From Neomelitea salexigens DSM 19753 (GTDB lineage Bacteria; Pseudomonadota; Gammaproteobacteria; Pseudomonadales; Spongiibacteraceae): DNA of 64,000 nucleotides. The notes under the pieces are model-generated. The model saw only the letters and a list, made by a program, of their open reading frames with translations. It had not been told where the DNA came from and made no database searches. The stretch lies in contig NZ_AULP01000008.1 in NCBI RefSeq assembly GCF_000422345.1, positions 1 through 64,000 of the forward strand, given 5' to 3'. The position numbers and the translations under genes are program-made. Positions 8,853 through 17,499 of the stretch are shown here, in pieces (the stretch's first letter is position 1; every line of letters begins with the position of its first letter).

Positions 8853-10108
8853 CGCTCTGCCGACCACGGCGCGACCTTAATCAGCATCAACATACCGGGG
8901 ATCGCCAAGCCGGCACAGAGCAAATAGAAGTTCGTCCAACCGACCACTTCAACAATAGCGCCGGTGGTGGCATTCGCAAAGGTGCGCGGCAGCGCTGCTA
9001 GCGCAGTGAACAAAGCAAACTGTGTGGCCGCATAGGCCGGTGTCGTTGCCCTGGCAATAAAGGCGGTAAAGGCAGCGGTGCCTAAACCCACCCCCAGGTA
9101 TTCAAAAATAATCACCAAGGTTAATGCCAGGCGATTCGGCCCGATTTCCGCCAACGCCGCAAAGCCAAAGATGCTGAGCAGCTGCACCACACCAAATAGC
9201 CAAAGCGCGCGATTGATTCCCAGGCGAATCATAATCACGCCGCCCACCAAGCCGCCGATAATCGCGGCCGTCAGCGAGGCAGTTTTAGCGATCGTGCCAA
9301 TTTCCGTGAGGCTAAAACCGATATCCAAGTAAAAAGGCGACGACAGCGCTGTGGCCATATTGTCACCGAGTTTGTACAAGAACAGGAACGTCAGCAGCCA
9401 CAGGGCACTGCCCAGCCCGTTGCGCTGTACAAATTCCTTAAATGGTTCGACCACCGCCGCGCGCAGAGTAAGAGGCGCCGCGCTGTCATCACCGGCCTCA
9501 CTTACCCAGAAGGTCATCGCAACACCGATGAGCATGAAGCCGGCCATCACCATGAACACCGTACTCCAGGGGAAGTAGTCCCCCATGATCACTCCGAGAG
9601 AGCCCGGCACCAAACCGGCTAAGCGGTAGGCCTGCACATGTATCGCGTTGCCCAGCCCCAGCTCCTTGTCCTTCAACAGCTCGCGGCGATACGCGTCCAG
9701 CACAACATCCTGGCTGGCGCTAAAAAAAGCGACCCCCGCCGCCACATAGGCAACCAGCCCGACAGACATTGTCGGGTCAATAAAACCCAGTGCGGCCATG
9801 GACAGCATGAGAGCAATCTGAGTGATCAACATCCACCCGCGCCGACGCCCCAAAAACGGCGGCACATAGCGGTCCATCAACGGCGCCCATACAAACTTCC
9901 AGTTATACGGAAAGCCCACCAGGGCAAATAAGCCGATCTCGGTTAGCCCTACTCCCTCGCTGCGCAGCCACGCTGGCACCAATTGAATAAGGAAATACAA
10001 CGGCAAACCCGAGGCCAACCCGGTCAGCACGCAGATAAACATCTGCTGCGTAAAAATGGCTCGATACCATGGCAGGTCTGTGACGTCCGGTGACGGCTGG
10101 GGCTGCAT
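8849..10108 (-). CDS. ampG: AmpG-type muropeptide permease (MFS)
   Basis: AmpG family permeases import GlcNAc-anhydroMurNAc peptides from the periplasm for peptidoglycan recycling, and thereby influence AmpC induction. The 419-residue protein has about 12 membrane helices. It also has the family's early signature (ASGLPLYFLIQLVPAWLRSEG), the loop FVWAPLMDRYVPPFLGRRRGW, and the segment FFSASQDVVLDAYRREL. The cytosolic AmpD amidase and AmpE are encoded at about 30 kb in this window, which supports a working recycling route. Some organisms carry two AmpG-like paralogues, so the substrate is inferred. Confidence 0.85.
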   Translation of the reverse strand: MQPQPSPDVTDLPWYRAIFTQQMFICVLTGLASGLPLYFLIQLVPAWLRSEGVGLTEIGLFALVGFPYNWKFVWAPLMDRYVPPFLGRRRGWMLITQIALMLSMAALGFIDPTMSVGLVAYVAAGVAFFSASQDVVLDAYRRELLKDKELGLGNAIHVQAYRLAGLVPGSLGVIMGDYFPWSTVFMVMAGFMLIGVAMTFWVSEAGDDSAAPLTLRAAVVEPFKEFVQRNGLGSALWLLTFLFLYKLGDNMATALSSPFYLDIGFSLTEIGTIAKTASLTAAIIGGLVGGVIMIRLGINRALWLFGVVQLLSIFGFAALAEIGPNRLALTLVIIFEYLGVGLGTAAFTAFIARATTPAYAATQFALFTALAALPRTFANATTGAIVEVVGWTNFYLLCAGLAIPGMLMLIKVAPWSAER

Positions 10109-10157
10109 ATTGCCTATCCTTTATTGGGCTGCGGCCCAGAGGCCGGGGTCGGTGCAA

Positions 10158-10640
10158 TCAATCGCGAAAATTATTAAATTGCAGGGGCTGCTCTAGATCA
10201 GCATCGCGCAACAGCGCCATAACCTGCTGGAGGTCGTCGCGTTTCTTGCCGGTGACCCTCACCTGATCACCCTGAATTTGGCTTTGTACTTTCAGCTTGC
10301 TGTCTTTGATGAGCTTAACGATCTTGCGGCAAAGATCCGACTCCAAACCATTTTTCATGGTCACCCTTTGCCGCACTTGCTTGCCGTAGCCTTCCATGTC
10401 GCCCAGTTCCATCGCCTTCGGGTCGATCTTGTTCTTGACCAGGCTGCTGCGCAGTATGTCTTCCATCTGAGTCAGCTGAAACTCCGCCTCGGCCAACACC
10501 GTGGCATTGAGCCCGTCGCGCTCGAAGCTGGCTTCAACACCGCGAAAATCAAAGCGGGTATCCAACTGACGGTTGGCCTGATCCAGAGCATTGGTAAAGG
10601 TGTGCAAATCCACTTCAGACACGATATCAAACGACGGCAT
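10158..10640 (-). CDS. YajQ family cyclic di-GMP- and nucleotide-binding protein
   Basis: The 160-residue cytosolic protein begins MPSFDIVSEVDLHTF, then NALDQANRQLDTRFDFRG. It ends in the family motif QSQIQGDQVRVTGKKRDDLQQ. YajQ proteins fold as two ferredoxin-like halves; members bind cyclic di-GMP or tRNA/GTP, and some act with transcription factors in virulence control. Full length and uninterrupted. It lies 49 bases upstream of the AmpG-type start on the same strand, so the two may share a message. The panE-like gene diverges on the other side. Confidence 0.93.
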   Translation of the reverse strand: MPSFDIVSEVDLHTFTNALDQANRQLDTRFDFRGVEASFERDGLNATVLAEAEFQLTQMEDILRSSLVKNKIDPKAMELGDMEGYGKQVRQRVTMKNGLESDLCRKIVKLIKDSKLKVQSQIQGDQVRVTGKKRDDLQQVMALLRDADLEQPLQFNNFRD

Positions 10641-10743
10641 TCAAGTTCTTCCTATACAAATTAACGGGCTCAAGTGTAACAAGGGCTGGGGCGCGCAAAC
10701 AGCACCGTTGCTCCACCCCGCAGCCATCACGTAAGCTGCCACC

Positions 10744-11658
10744 ATGACTTCACACAGCTCACATTGGCACATACTTGGCGCAGGCGCGATAGGCAGCCTG
10801 TGGGCCAGCTACGCCGTTAAACACGGCCTGCCAACCACCTTGCTGCTACGCAGCGACGAACGGCTTTCGCAGTTTAGAATGGCTGGGGGAATCCTCGCGA
10901 CCCTCGCAGGGAGTGCTGAGCTGCTGCCGCTGGCGGCAGAGTCATGTCAACAAGACGGCCCGCCGATAGCGCGTTTACTCCTTACCACCAAAGCGCCAGA
11001 CAGCTTGTCAGCCGTCGCGTCTATCAGCCCCCGCTTGGTCTCGGGTGCCTGCGTGGTGCTGCTTCAAAATGGCCTGGGTGTGCGTGAAGAATTGCTCAAA
11101 CTTCGGCCCGACCTGCAGTGCTATCACGCCGTCACCACGGAAGGGGCGTTTCGCCCCGCCCCGTTTCAGGTCGTGCACGCGGGTCGCGGTCGCACGCTGC
11201 TCGGCGGCGGCTCAAACGATGAAACCCTTGCGAAGGAGCTCAGCGTCGGGCCGCTCGTTGTTACCGCCGACCCGAACATCGAGCAAGCCCTGTGGCGCAA
11301 GCTCATTATCAACTGCGCCATCAACCCCTTAACGGCGCTGTATCGCTGCCGCAACGGTGAGCTGCTGGACAACCCTCAGGCGCTTCAGCAACTGCACGGC
11401 GTCATCGACGAGGCTCTCTGCCTGGCGCCGCATTTGCAACTGGGCGATGTCTTTGACGGCCTGCGGGAGCAAGTCTTGGAAGTCGTCGCAAATACCGCCC
11501 TCAACCGCTCATCGATGTTACAAGACATCGAGTCCGGTCGCCGCAGTGAGATCGACTACATCACGGGCTATCTCTGTCGCGTGGCAGAGCAACACGGTAT
11601 TGCCATGCCAATCAACCGGCAGCTGCTGGGGCAGCTTAAGGCCCTTCCGGGCCAATAA
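10744..11658 (+). CDS. panE: 2-dehydropantoate 2-reductase (ketopantoate reductase)
   Basis: The enzyme reduces ketopantoate to pantoate with NADPH in pantothenate and coenzyme A synthesis. The N-terminal Rossmann fold is clear (HILGAGAIGSLWASY, residues 9-23, then a basic LLLRSDERL that fits NADPH). The C-terminal helical domain has LWRKLIINCAINPLTALYRC, containing the catalytic-lysine and asparagine region, followed by SSMLQDIESGRRSEIDYI, which is diagnostic for the family. The length of 304 residues is normal. The gene stands alone, divergent from yajQ and convergent with the desaturase gene. Confidence 0.92.
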   Translation: MTSHSSHWHILGAGAIGSLWASYAVKHGLPTTLLLRSDERLSQFRMAGGILATLAGSAELLPLAAESCQQDGPPIARLLLTTKAPDSLSAVASISPRLVSGACVVLLQNGLGVREELLKLRPDLQCYHAVTTEGAFRPAPFQVVHAGRGRTLLGGGSNDETLAKELSVGPLVVTADPNIEQALWRKLIINCAINPLTALYRCRNGELLDNPQALQQLHGVIDEALCLAPHLQLGDVFDGLREQVLEVVANTALNRSSMLQDIESGRRSEIDYITGYLCRVAEQHGIAMPINRQLLGQLKALPGQ

Positions 11659-11714
11659 ACCACAGGCTTCCGTGCCCCCGACTGCAGGTCGAGGTATTTG
11701 CCACCAAGCCCCCA

Positions 11715-12599
11715 TCAAGGCTCCACAGGTTCGCGGCTAAAAATACCGATAATCGGCGTTTGCTCTGCGCGCAAAATCGGCTCAATTTCCCGGTGAACGG
11801 CGTGATAGCGATAAAACGGCACGCGGGGAAATAGGTGGTGGATAGAGTGCAGATTTTGTCCCAGCCAGAACCATTCAAATGGCTTCATCCAACGCGGCAT
11901 GATCATACTGCAGGTATTGCGGTAGCGTTCAGCGTCGCGGTAAGGCAGGTGCGGGCGATACGCAAACCAGTAGGCAGTAAAGAAACCACCAAGGAAGTAG
12001 CCCACGATCAATAATGCAACAATCGCTGGCGTCGCCACCCACGCCACCAAGGCAATACGCCAGCTCACAGAAAACGCAATTTCACTCAAATAAATCAGCC
12101 GCTCGCGGCCAGACACCTTGTGCCAGCCGGTCGCATAAAGGAAGCGGTTTTGCAGCCAAAAAAACTGCAGTCCCGTCACCAGAAAGGCCCACAACCCGTC
12201 GCCCATTTTGTGGAGCATATAGTCCGGATCCTTACCCTGCTGATTGGTATAGCGGTGATGGGTAAAGTGCTCCACCGTGTGCGATGCGTAAGGGATCATA
12301 ATAATGGGGGCAACAACAAACCCACAGGCATCGTTTAGCCATTTCAACGATGCATGATCACCATGAATATTCGCGTGGGTGGCTTCGTGCAAAGGCGTGT
12401 ACGCCATGTAGGTGAGCGCAGCATACACCAGCGTCGCCAGCCACCAGGGCACCACACCGGCGATGAACAGTGCCAAATTCGCAATAAACGCGCCGACAAC
12501 CAACATAGTGAGTAGCACCGTTGGCCAAGCAAACTCTCCCATGTAGCGCTTGGCCACCACAATAGCCCGCCGATTAGCTGTGCTATGATTCTTTTCCAC
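11715..12599 (-). CDS. Membrane fatty acid desaturase family protein
   Basis: The 294-residue integral membrane protein has the three histidine boxes that hold the di-iron centre: HEATH (71-75), HFTHH (111-115) and HSIHH (251-255). Four to six hydrophobic helices lie between them. The pattern fits the fatty acid desaturase / beta-carotene hydroxylase superfamily, which uses O2 and electrons from a reductase to desaturate or hydroxylate lipid chains. The exact substrate cannot be read from the sequence. It is divergent from an AraC-type regulator, which suggests that regulator controls it. Confidence 0.8.
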   Translation of the reverse strand: MEKNHSTANRRAIVVAKRYMGEFAWPTVLLTMLVVGAFIANLALFIAGVVPWWLATLVYAALTYMAYTPLHEATHANIHGDHASLKWLNDACGFVVAPIIMIPYASHTVEHFTHHRYTNQQGKDPDYMLHKMGDGLWAFLVTGLQFFWLQNRFLYATGWHKVSGRERLIYLSEIAFSVSWRIALVAWVATPAIVALLIVGYFLGGFFTAYWFAYRPHLPYRDAERYRNTCSMIMPRWMKPFEWFWLGQNLHSIHHLFPRVPFYRYHAVHREIEPILRAEQTPIIGIFSREPVEP

Positions 12600-12744
12600 C
12601 GATTATTCTCCGAGCATTGATGACAGGCCAGCACACTACAGACCGCTTCGCTCAACCAGAAGGGCATTTCTGGCCGTCATCAGGGCATCGCAGACCACCA
12701 CACATTGCGTGCCGGCTGCAGCGGCAGACGGAGCTGGCCGGGCG

Positions 12745-13758
12745 ATGACCGCGGATATTCTTCACCCAATCACCATGGCCCAGGTCATGGTGAACTTTGC
12801 AGCCGAGCGCGGCGTTAGCCAACAATGCTGCCTGCGAAACACCGGTATTTCCGGCAGCGACCTTGCCGAAACAGAAAGCCTGATTACCCGCGAGCAGGAA
12901 ATGCAGGTCATCGCGAATGTGATGCATGCCCTTGGCGGCAGCCCCGCCATCGGGTTTGAACTAGGCCTGCGCTACAACATCGCCACCTTCGGCTTATGGG
13001 GCTTCACGCTTCGCACCTGCCGCAGCCTGCGAGACGCCGTGCAACATGCCATGCGCTATCTGCCGCTAAGCACTGCCTACTGCCAACTGAGCCTGATCGA
13101 CAACGATACGCACTTCGGCGTTGTACTCAACGGCGATACGATCCCACTCGAGCTCAGGGAATTTCTGAAGCTTCGCGATTTGGCAACTGCGCTCAATTTA
13201 CTGCGTGAACTCGGTTTGTCAGGCATTACCGTGCAAGCCGTGGAGCTGGACTTATTGCAAACCGCGGAGCTTGAGAAAAGCGAGACCTTAGCGGCCTGGA
13301 ACCCCAATTTCGCTGCACCGCGAACCGCCGTGTTAATCGCCCCGGAAGACGCCGACCGACCGCTTCCCACTTACGACCCCCACCTGGTGAGAATGCTGGA
13401 AGACCAGTGCCGCAAGCAATTGGCACGTCGACAAGAAACCGGAACCGCCGGACAAGTCCGTCGCCAAATCCTCTGTCAACTCGGGCTAAGCGCCACACTG
13501 GAAGACACGGCGGCCGCACTGTCGATGTCACCGCGCAGCCTGCGTCGTCGTCTGGAAGAGGAAAACACCAGCTTCAGGCAACTGGTTGATGACGAGCGAC
13601 GCTCACTCGCCGAGCAACTGCTAAAAAACTCCCTGATGACGTTGGAAGAGCTCGCCGCCCAGCTCGGATACCTGGATACAGCAAGCTTCACCCGCGCCTT
13701 TCGGCGCTGGCACGGCCAGTCTCCAGGTCAATACCGCAAGACCCACAACATCAAATAA
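12745..13758 (+). CDS. AraC family transcriptional regulator
   Basis: About 337 residues. The N-terminal part belongs to the arabinose-binding-like group seen in OruR/ArgR-type and lipid-related regulators (FGLWGFTLRTCRSLRDAV; PLSTAYCQLSLIDN). The C-terminal 100 residues hold two helix-turn-helix motifs (LEDTAAALSMSPRSLRRRL and LEELAAQLGYLDTASFTRAF), ending RRWHGQSPGQYR. I chose the ATG at 12745, preceded by CGGAG at about 11 bases; a GTG at 12709 would add 12 low-complexity residues. It diverges from the desaturase gene, leaving about 145 bases for shared control. The inducer is unknown; regulators of this type often sense fatty or hydrophobic acids. Confidence 0.85.
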   Translation: MTADILHPITMAQVMVNFAAERGVSQQCCLRNTGISGSDLAETESLITREQEMQVIANVMHALGGSPAIGFELGLRYNIATFGLWGFTLRTCRSLRDAVQHAMRYLPLSTAYCQLSLIDNDTHFGVVLNGDTIPLELREFLKLRDLATALNLLRELGLSGITVQAVELDLLQTAELEKSETLAAWNPNFAAPRTAVLIAPEDADRPLPTYDPHLVRMLEDQCRKQLARRQETGTAGQVRRQILCQLGLSATLEDTAAALSMSPRSLRRRLEEENTSFRQLVDDERRSLAEQLLKNSLMTLEELAAQLGYLDTASFTRAFRRWHGQSPGQYRKTHNIK

Positions 13759-13838
13759 CCGCTTCGCAGCGCTGCAGCATACTGGAAACCCTAAGCAAAT
13801 TCTTCGCACGCTAATAGCAACGTGCCGATGTATACAAT

Positions 13839-13867
13839 TTGACAATGCCCCCTAGCCCGAATAGAGT
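13839..13867 (+). promoter_or_regulatory. Sigma-70 promoter of the btuB-cob operon
   Basis: A perfect -35 TTGACA (13839-13844) and a -10 TAGAGT (13862-13867, 4 of 6 matches) are separated by 17 bases. Transcription would start near 13874, just ahead of the conserved part of the cobalamin riboswitch. This spacing is right for riboswitch-controlled expression of the genes downstream. Confidence 0.7.
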
Positions 13868-13882
13868 TGCGCCGCCTGAGTT

Positions 13883-14003
13883 AGGTGCCTAAAAACTTTT
13901 GTTTGAGGGTTAAACGGGAAGTTCGGTGAGTCGATAACTCGACAAGACCGACGCTGCCCCCGCAACGGTAATCACCTTTGGTGAGAGCCCGGAACCGGCC
14001 TAA
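13883..14003 (+). promoter_or_regulatory. Cobalamin (AdoCbl) riboswitch
   Basis: The conserved elements occur in order. They are AGGTGCC (13883-13889), GGGAAGTTCGGTGAG, the core GCCCCCGCAACGGTAA, and the B12 box AGCCCGGAACCGGCCTAA (13986-14003). These are the hallmarks of the adenosylcobalamin aptamer, in which ligand binding represses downstream expression. About 105 bases remain to the btuB start and would hold the expression platform. No T-rich terminator is obvious there, so control is more likely at translation initiation of btuB. Confidence 0.95.
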
Positions 14004-14108
14004 TCAGTTATCACCCGATGTAGCGGAGGGCTTCATCAGCGGTCATATACTTGTATATCACCACTATCCCTCCCTCATTGCTTCCTTTTCTTAGCTTTGA
14101 GGTAAGTC

Positions 14109-15983
14109 ATGAAAATCCGTCCACTTGCTGCGAATACTGCACTGCTTGCAGCCTTATCCAGCCCGCTGATTAGCAGCGCCGGCGAAATAGAAACTACCGT
14201 TGTCACGGCAACACGCACCGAACAAAGCATTGCCGAAGTACTGGCACCGGTCACGGTATTCGAGCGCGCCGATATCGAGCGTATCGCACCACTAGACTTG
14301 CAAGAGTTGCTGTCGCGCGCCGCCGGCATTAGTTTCGTGCGCAATGGTGGCCGCGGTTCTGCCACCAGTTTGTTTGTTCGCGGCAACCAAAGCAATCATA
14401 CGCTGTTGCTGGTTGACGGCGTGCGGGTAGGCTCAGCAACACTGGGCAGCCCTTCGCTCACTAACTTGCCACCGGAACTGATCGAGCGCGTAGAAATTGT
14501 CCGCGGGCCTCGCTCAGCCTTGTATGGTTCCGAGGCGATTGGCGGCGTCATTAACATCATCACCAAGAAGTACCACGACACCGATGGCGTGAAACCTTTT
14601 GTACAACTTAGCGCAGGCACCCAGGGCACCGTTAAAACGGTTGCTGCCGTTAACGGCGGAAACGCTGACACTCAGTTCAGCCTGAGCGGTTTGTACGAGG
14701 AAACTGACGGCGTCGACAACACCACAAGCAAGGCCCTGCGCCACGGCGATGACGACGGTTTTGAGCAGCAGGCTATCAACGCCAGCGTGTCACATCGCAT
14801 TAACGCACGCGCTAAAGTTCACGCGCTGTACCAGCACAGCGACAGTGAGAGCGAATACGACACCAACTGCTACTCACCGTTTCCCAATAACTTTGGCTGC
14901 GAGCCCTACACAGACAGTACGGTTACCGTCGCGGGTTTGCGCGGTGAATTTCAATTAGCCGACAACTGGGCACTGAAACTCACCGCGGGCCAATCTACCG
15001 ATGAAAGCCAAATGCGTTATCGCTATCGCGACCCGGCGTTGGTTGCCGCGAATCTTCGCGGCGATGTATTCGAAACCACTCGCAAACAATTCACTGCCCA
15101 GAATGATTGGCAGCTCGGTAAACACCACGTACTCACCCTGGGTGGCGAGCATATTAATGACGAGGTCGACAGCACGCTGAGCTACGGCAAAGACGAACGT
15201 GAGAACAACGCAGGCTTTGCGCAATGGCAAGCCGACTATGGCCGCATCGACTACGCACTGGGTTGGCGCCATGACAGCAATGAACAATTTGGTTCCAGCG
15301 ACACCCGCAACGCCGCCGCCGGATTGGACTTAGCCATGGGCATGAAATTGATCGCCTCCTACGGCGAGGGCTTCAACGCGCCCACCTTTAACGACCTGTA
15401 CTACCCCGGCTACGGCAACCCCAACCTCGAGCCTGAAAGCTCAAAAAACCGGGAGCTTGAGCTGCGCGGCAAACACGCCTGGGGACAGTGGAGCGTCAAC
15501 TATTTCATCAATGACGTGGATATGCTCATTCAATACAACCCCGCCACCTTCGGGCCGGACCAAATTGAATCAGCACGCATCGAGGGCCTGGAGCTAAGCT
15601 TAGCAACCGTAGTAAGACAGTGGCATATCGAAGCCAATGCAACCCTCCTGGATACTGAAGATAAAAATTCGGGCAAGGAATTGCGCCGCCGCGCCGACAG
15701 CCAGGTGAACATCGATGTTGACCGCCAATGGCAGCAATGGGGAGTCAACGCCAGTGTTCGCCTGACCAGTGACCGCTACGAAAACACCAGCAATACCGAC
15801 GAATTGCCCGGCTACGGTTTGGTCGATGCCGGAGTTTCTTACCAAATCAATGACAGCCTCAAGTTGCAACTGCTGGTAAAGAACCTGTTTGACAAAGACT
15901 ACGTTAGCGCCAGACACTTCAGCCTCGGTAACTATGAGTCAATTGGGCGTGAAGCCCTGCTAAGCGTGACGTACGCCCCTTAA
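14109..15983 (+). CDS. btuB: TonB-dependent vitamin B12 receptor BtuB
   Basis: BtuB is the outer-membrane 22-strand barrel that binds cobalamins and imports them with energy from TonB-ExbBD. The 624-residue precursor has a signal peptide ending near residue 24 (SSAGEIE). A TonB box TVVTA follows at 30-34. The plug domain carries LVDGVRVGSATLG and VRGPRSALYGSEAIGGVINI, and the barrel ends at a terminal aromatic-rich strand (LLSVTYAP). The ribosome site GAGG precedes the ATG. The riboswitch directly upstream and the transport genes downstream support a corrinoid substrate. Confidence 0.96.
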   Translation: MKIRPLAANTALLAALSSPLISSAGEIETTVVTATRTEQSIAEVLAPVTVFERADIERIAPLDLQELLSRAAGISFVRNGGRGSATSLFVRGNQSNHTLLLVDGVRVGSATLGSPSLTNLPPELIERVEIVRGPRSALYGSEAIGGVINIITKKYHDTDGVKPFVQLSAGTQGTVKTVAAVNGGNADTQFSLSGLYEETDGVDNTTSKALRHGDDDGFEQQAINASVSHRINARAKVHALYQHSDSESEYDTNCYSPFPNNFGCEPYTDSTVTVAGLRGEFQLADNWALKLTAGQSTDESQMRYRYRDPALVAANLRGDVFETTRKQFTAQNDWQLGKHHVLTLGGEHINDEVDSTLSYGKDERENNAGFAQWQADYGRIDYALGWRHDSNEQFGSSDTRNAAAGLDLAMGMKLIASYGEGFNAPTFNDLYYPGYGNPNLEPESSKNRELELRGKHAWGQWSVNYFINDVDMLIQYNPATFGPDQIESARIEGLELSLATVVRQWHIEANATLLDTEDKNSGKELRRRADSQVNIDVDRQWQQWGVNASVRLTSDRYENTSNTDELPGYGLVDAGVSYQINDSLKLQLLVKNLFDKDYVSARHFSLGNYESIGREALLSVTYAP

Positions 15984-16018
15984 GGCGAACGCTTAGACTG
16001 CGATGGAGCTCCGTCACA

Positions 16019-16621
16019 ATGAATGAAGAAGAGAAGCGCCACCAACAGCGCATGCAGAAGAAGAAGGCACTGATCGACGCCAAGGTCGCGAAAGCGACCG
16101 AAGAGCGCGGCGTGCTGATCGTCTTAAGCGGGCCGGGTAAGGGGAAATCCAGCTCGGGCTTTGGCACCGTGATTCGCTGTATTGGTCACGGTTACAAGGC
16201 CGCGGTGGTGCAGTTCATTAAGGGGACCTGGGACTGCGGTGAGAGAAATTTCCTGCAACAGCGCTGCCCCGAGGTGCCGTTCATTGTGATGGGCTCCGGT
16301 TTTACCTGGGAAACACAAAGCCGGGAACGCGATCGCGAAGCCGCTCAGCAAGCCTGGCAGCAAACAAAAACACTGTTGAGCGATGCCTCATTACACTTGG
16401 TGCTGCTCGACGAACTGACCTACATATTGAAGTACGGATACATCGACGCCGAGGAAGTCTACGAAGCGCTGCGCAACCGCCCTCGGGAGCAGAGCGTGAT
16501 TATTACTGGCCGCGGTGCGCCGCCGGCCCTCAAAGAACTGGCCGACACCGTATCGATGATTGATGATAAGAAACACGCCTTCCGCGCGGGCATTAAGGCC
16601 AGAAAAGGCGTGGAGTATTGA
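16019..16621 (+). CDS. cobO: Cob(I)alamin adenosyltransferase, CobO/BtuR type
   Basis: The enzyme transfers the adenosyl group of ATP to cob(I)alamin or other corrinoids, making the coenzyme form. The 200-residue product has a charged N-terminal helix, the P-loop GPGKGKSS (38-45), the following FGTVIRCIGHGYKAAVVQFIKG, and LVLLDELTYILKYGYI in the second half. All are family hallmarks. It lies 35 bases after btuB. A second, unrelated adenosyltransferase of PduO type is encoded at 27.9 kb. Confidence 0.95.
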   Translation: MNEEEKRHQQRMQKKKALIDAKVAKATEERGVLIVLSGPGKGKSSSGFGTVIRCIGHGYKAAVVQFIKGTWDCGERNFLQQRCPEVPFIVMGSGFTWETQSRERDREAAQQAWQQTKTLLSDASLHLVLLDELTYILKYGYIDAEEVYEALRNRPREQSVIITGRGAPPALKELADTVSMIDDKKHAFRAGIKARKGVEY

Positions 16622-17499
16622 TGCGCTGCCTGCTTGTCGTACTCAGCCTGCTGCTCGCGCATATAGCCAGCGCCGGCAGTGAGCGCTGCGTTGACGATGA
16701 CCGCAACGTAAAAGTTTGTCTGGATGCCCCAGCCACGCGCATTATCGCCCTGTCACCCGGTGCGACGGAGCTGCTCTATGCCGCAGGAGCGGGCGGTAAA
16801 TTGATCGCTGCCGTCAGCTTTAGTGACTACCCTGACGAAGCGAAAGCCCTGCCAAGAGTGGGCAGCTACAACCGTTTTGACCTCGAAGCGATTCTCAGCT
16901 TAAAACCAGATCTGCTAATTGGCTGGCACAGCGGCAACCCGACAGAGCAACTGGCGCAACTCGAAGCACTGGGGCTTAAGGTGTATTACAGCGAGCTGCG
17001 CGGCTTTGACGGCGTTAGTCGCACCCTGCGCCGTTTTGGCGAGCTGGCCGGCAGCGAGCCCGCAGCAAATGCCGCCGCCGAGCATTTTGACCAAGGCATC
17101 GCCGCCTTACGCAAGCAGTACCAGAGCGCGGAGTCCGTGCGCGTTTTTCAGCAAATTTGGGTCAACCCCTTAATGACGGTTAACGACCAACACCTAATTA
17201 GCGAAGCGACACGCCTGTGCGGCGGCATAAACGTCTTTGGCAACCTGCCGCGTCTGGCCGCTCGCATCGACCACGAGGCCGTGTTAGCGGCCAACCCCGA
17301 AGCCATTATCGCCGGCGGCATGGGAGAAGAAAATCGCAACTGGCTGGACGACTGGCGCTCCTACTCAGGCCTACTGGCCGTGCAGAGAGATAATCTGTTC
17401 TTTATTCCGCCCTCTACTCTGCAACGGCCAACACCAAGACTCCTCAGCGGCACCCGTATGCTGTGCCAGCATCTGGACACCGCACGTGGCCGCCGCTAG
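16621..17499 (+). CDS. btuF: Cobalamin ABC transporter periplasmic binding protein BtuF
   Basis: This protein carries cobalamin in the periplasm to the BtuCD transporter. It has a signal peptide of about 20 residues (LLVVLSLLLAHIASAGS) and the class III binding-protein fold. That fold shows in RIIALSPGATELLYAAGAGGK, LEAILSLKPDLLIGW, and a late VLAANPEAIIAGG. The ATG overlaps the cobO stop by one base (TGATG), which implies translational coupling. A TTG one codon upstream is less likely. The next gene encodes the permease. Confidence 0.92.
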   Translation: MRCLLVVLSLLLAHIASAGSERCVDDDRNVKVCLDAPATRIIALSPGATELLYAAGAGGKLIAAVSFSDYPDEAKALPRVGSYNRFDLEAILSLKPDLLIGWHSGNPTEQLAQLEALGLKVYYSELRGFDGVSRTLRRFGELAGSEPAANAAAEHFDQGIAALRKQYQSAESVRVFQQIWVNPLMTVNDQHLISEATRLCGGINVFGNLPRLAARIDHEAVLAANPEAIIAGGMGEENRNWLDDWRSYSGLLAVQRDNLFFIPPSTLQRPTPRLLSGTRMLCQHLDTARGRR

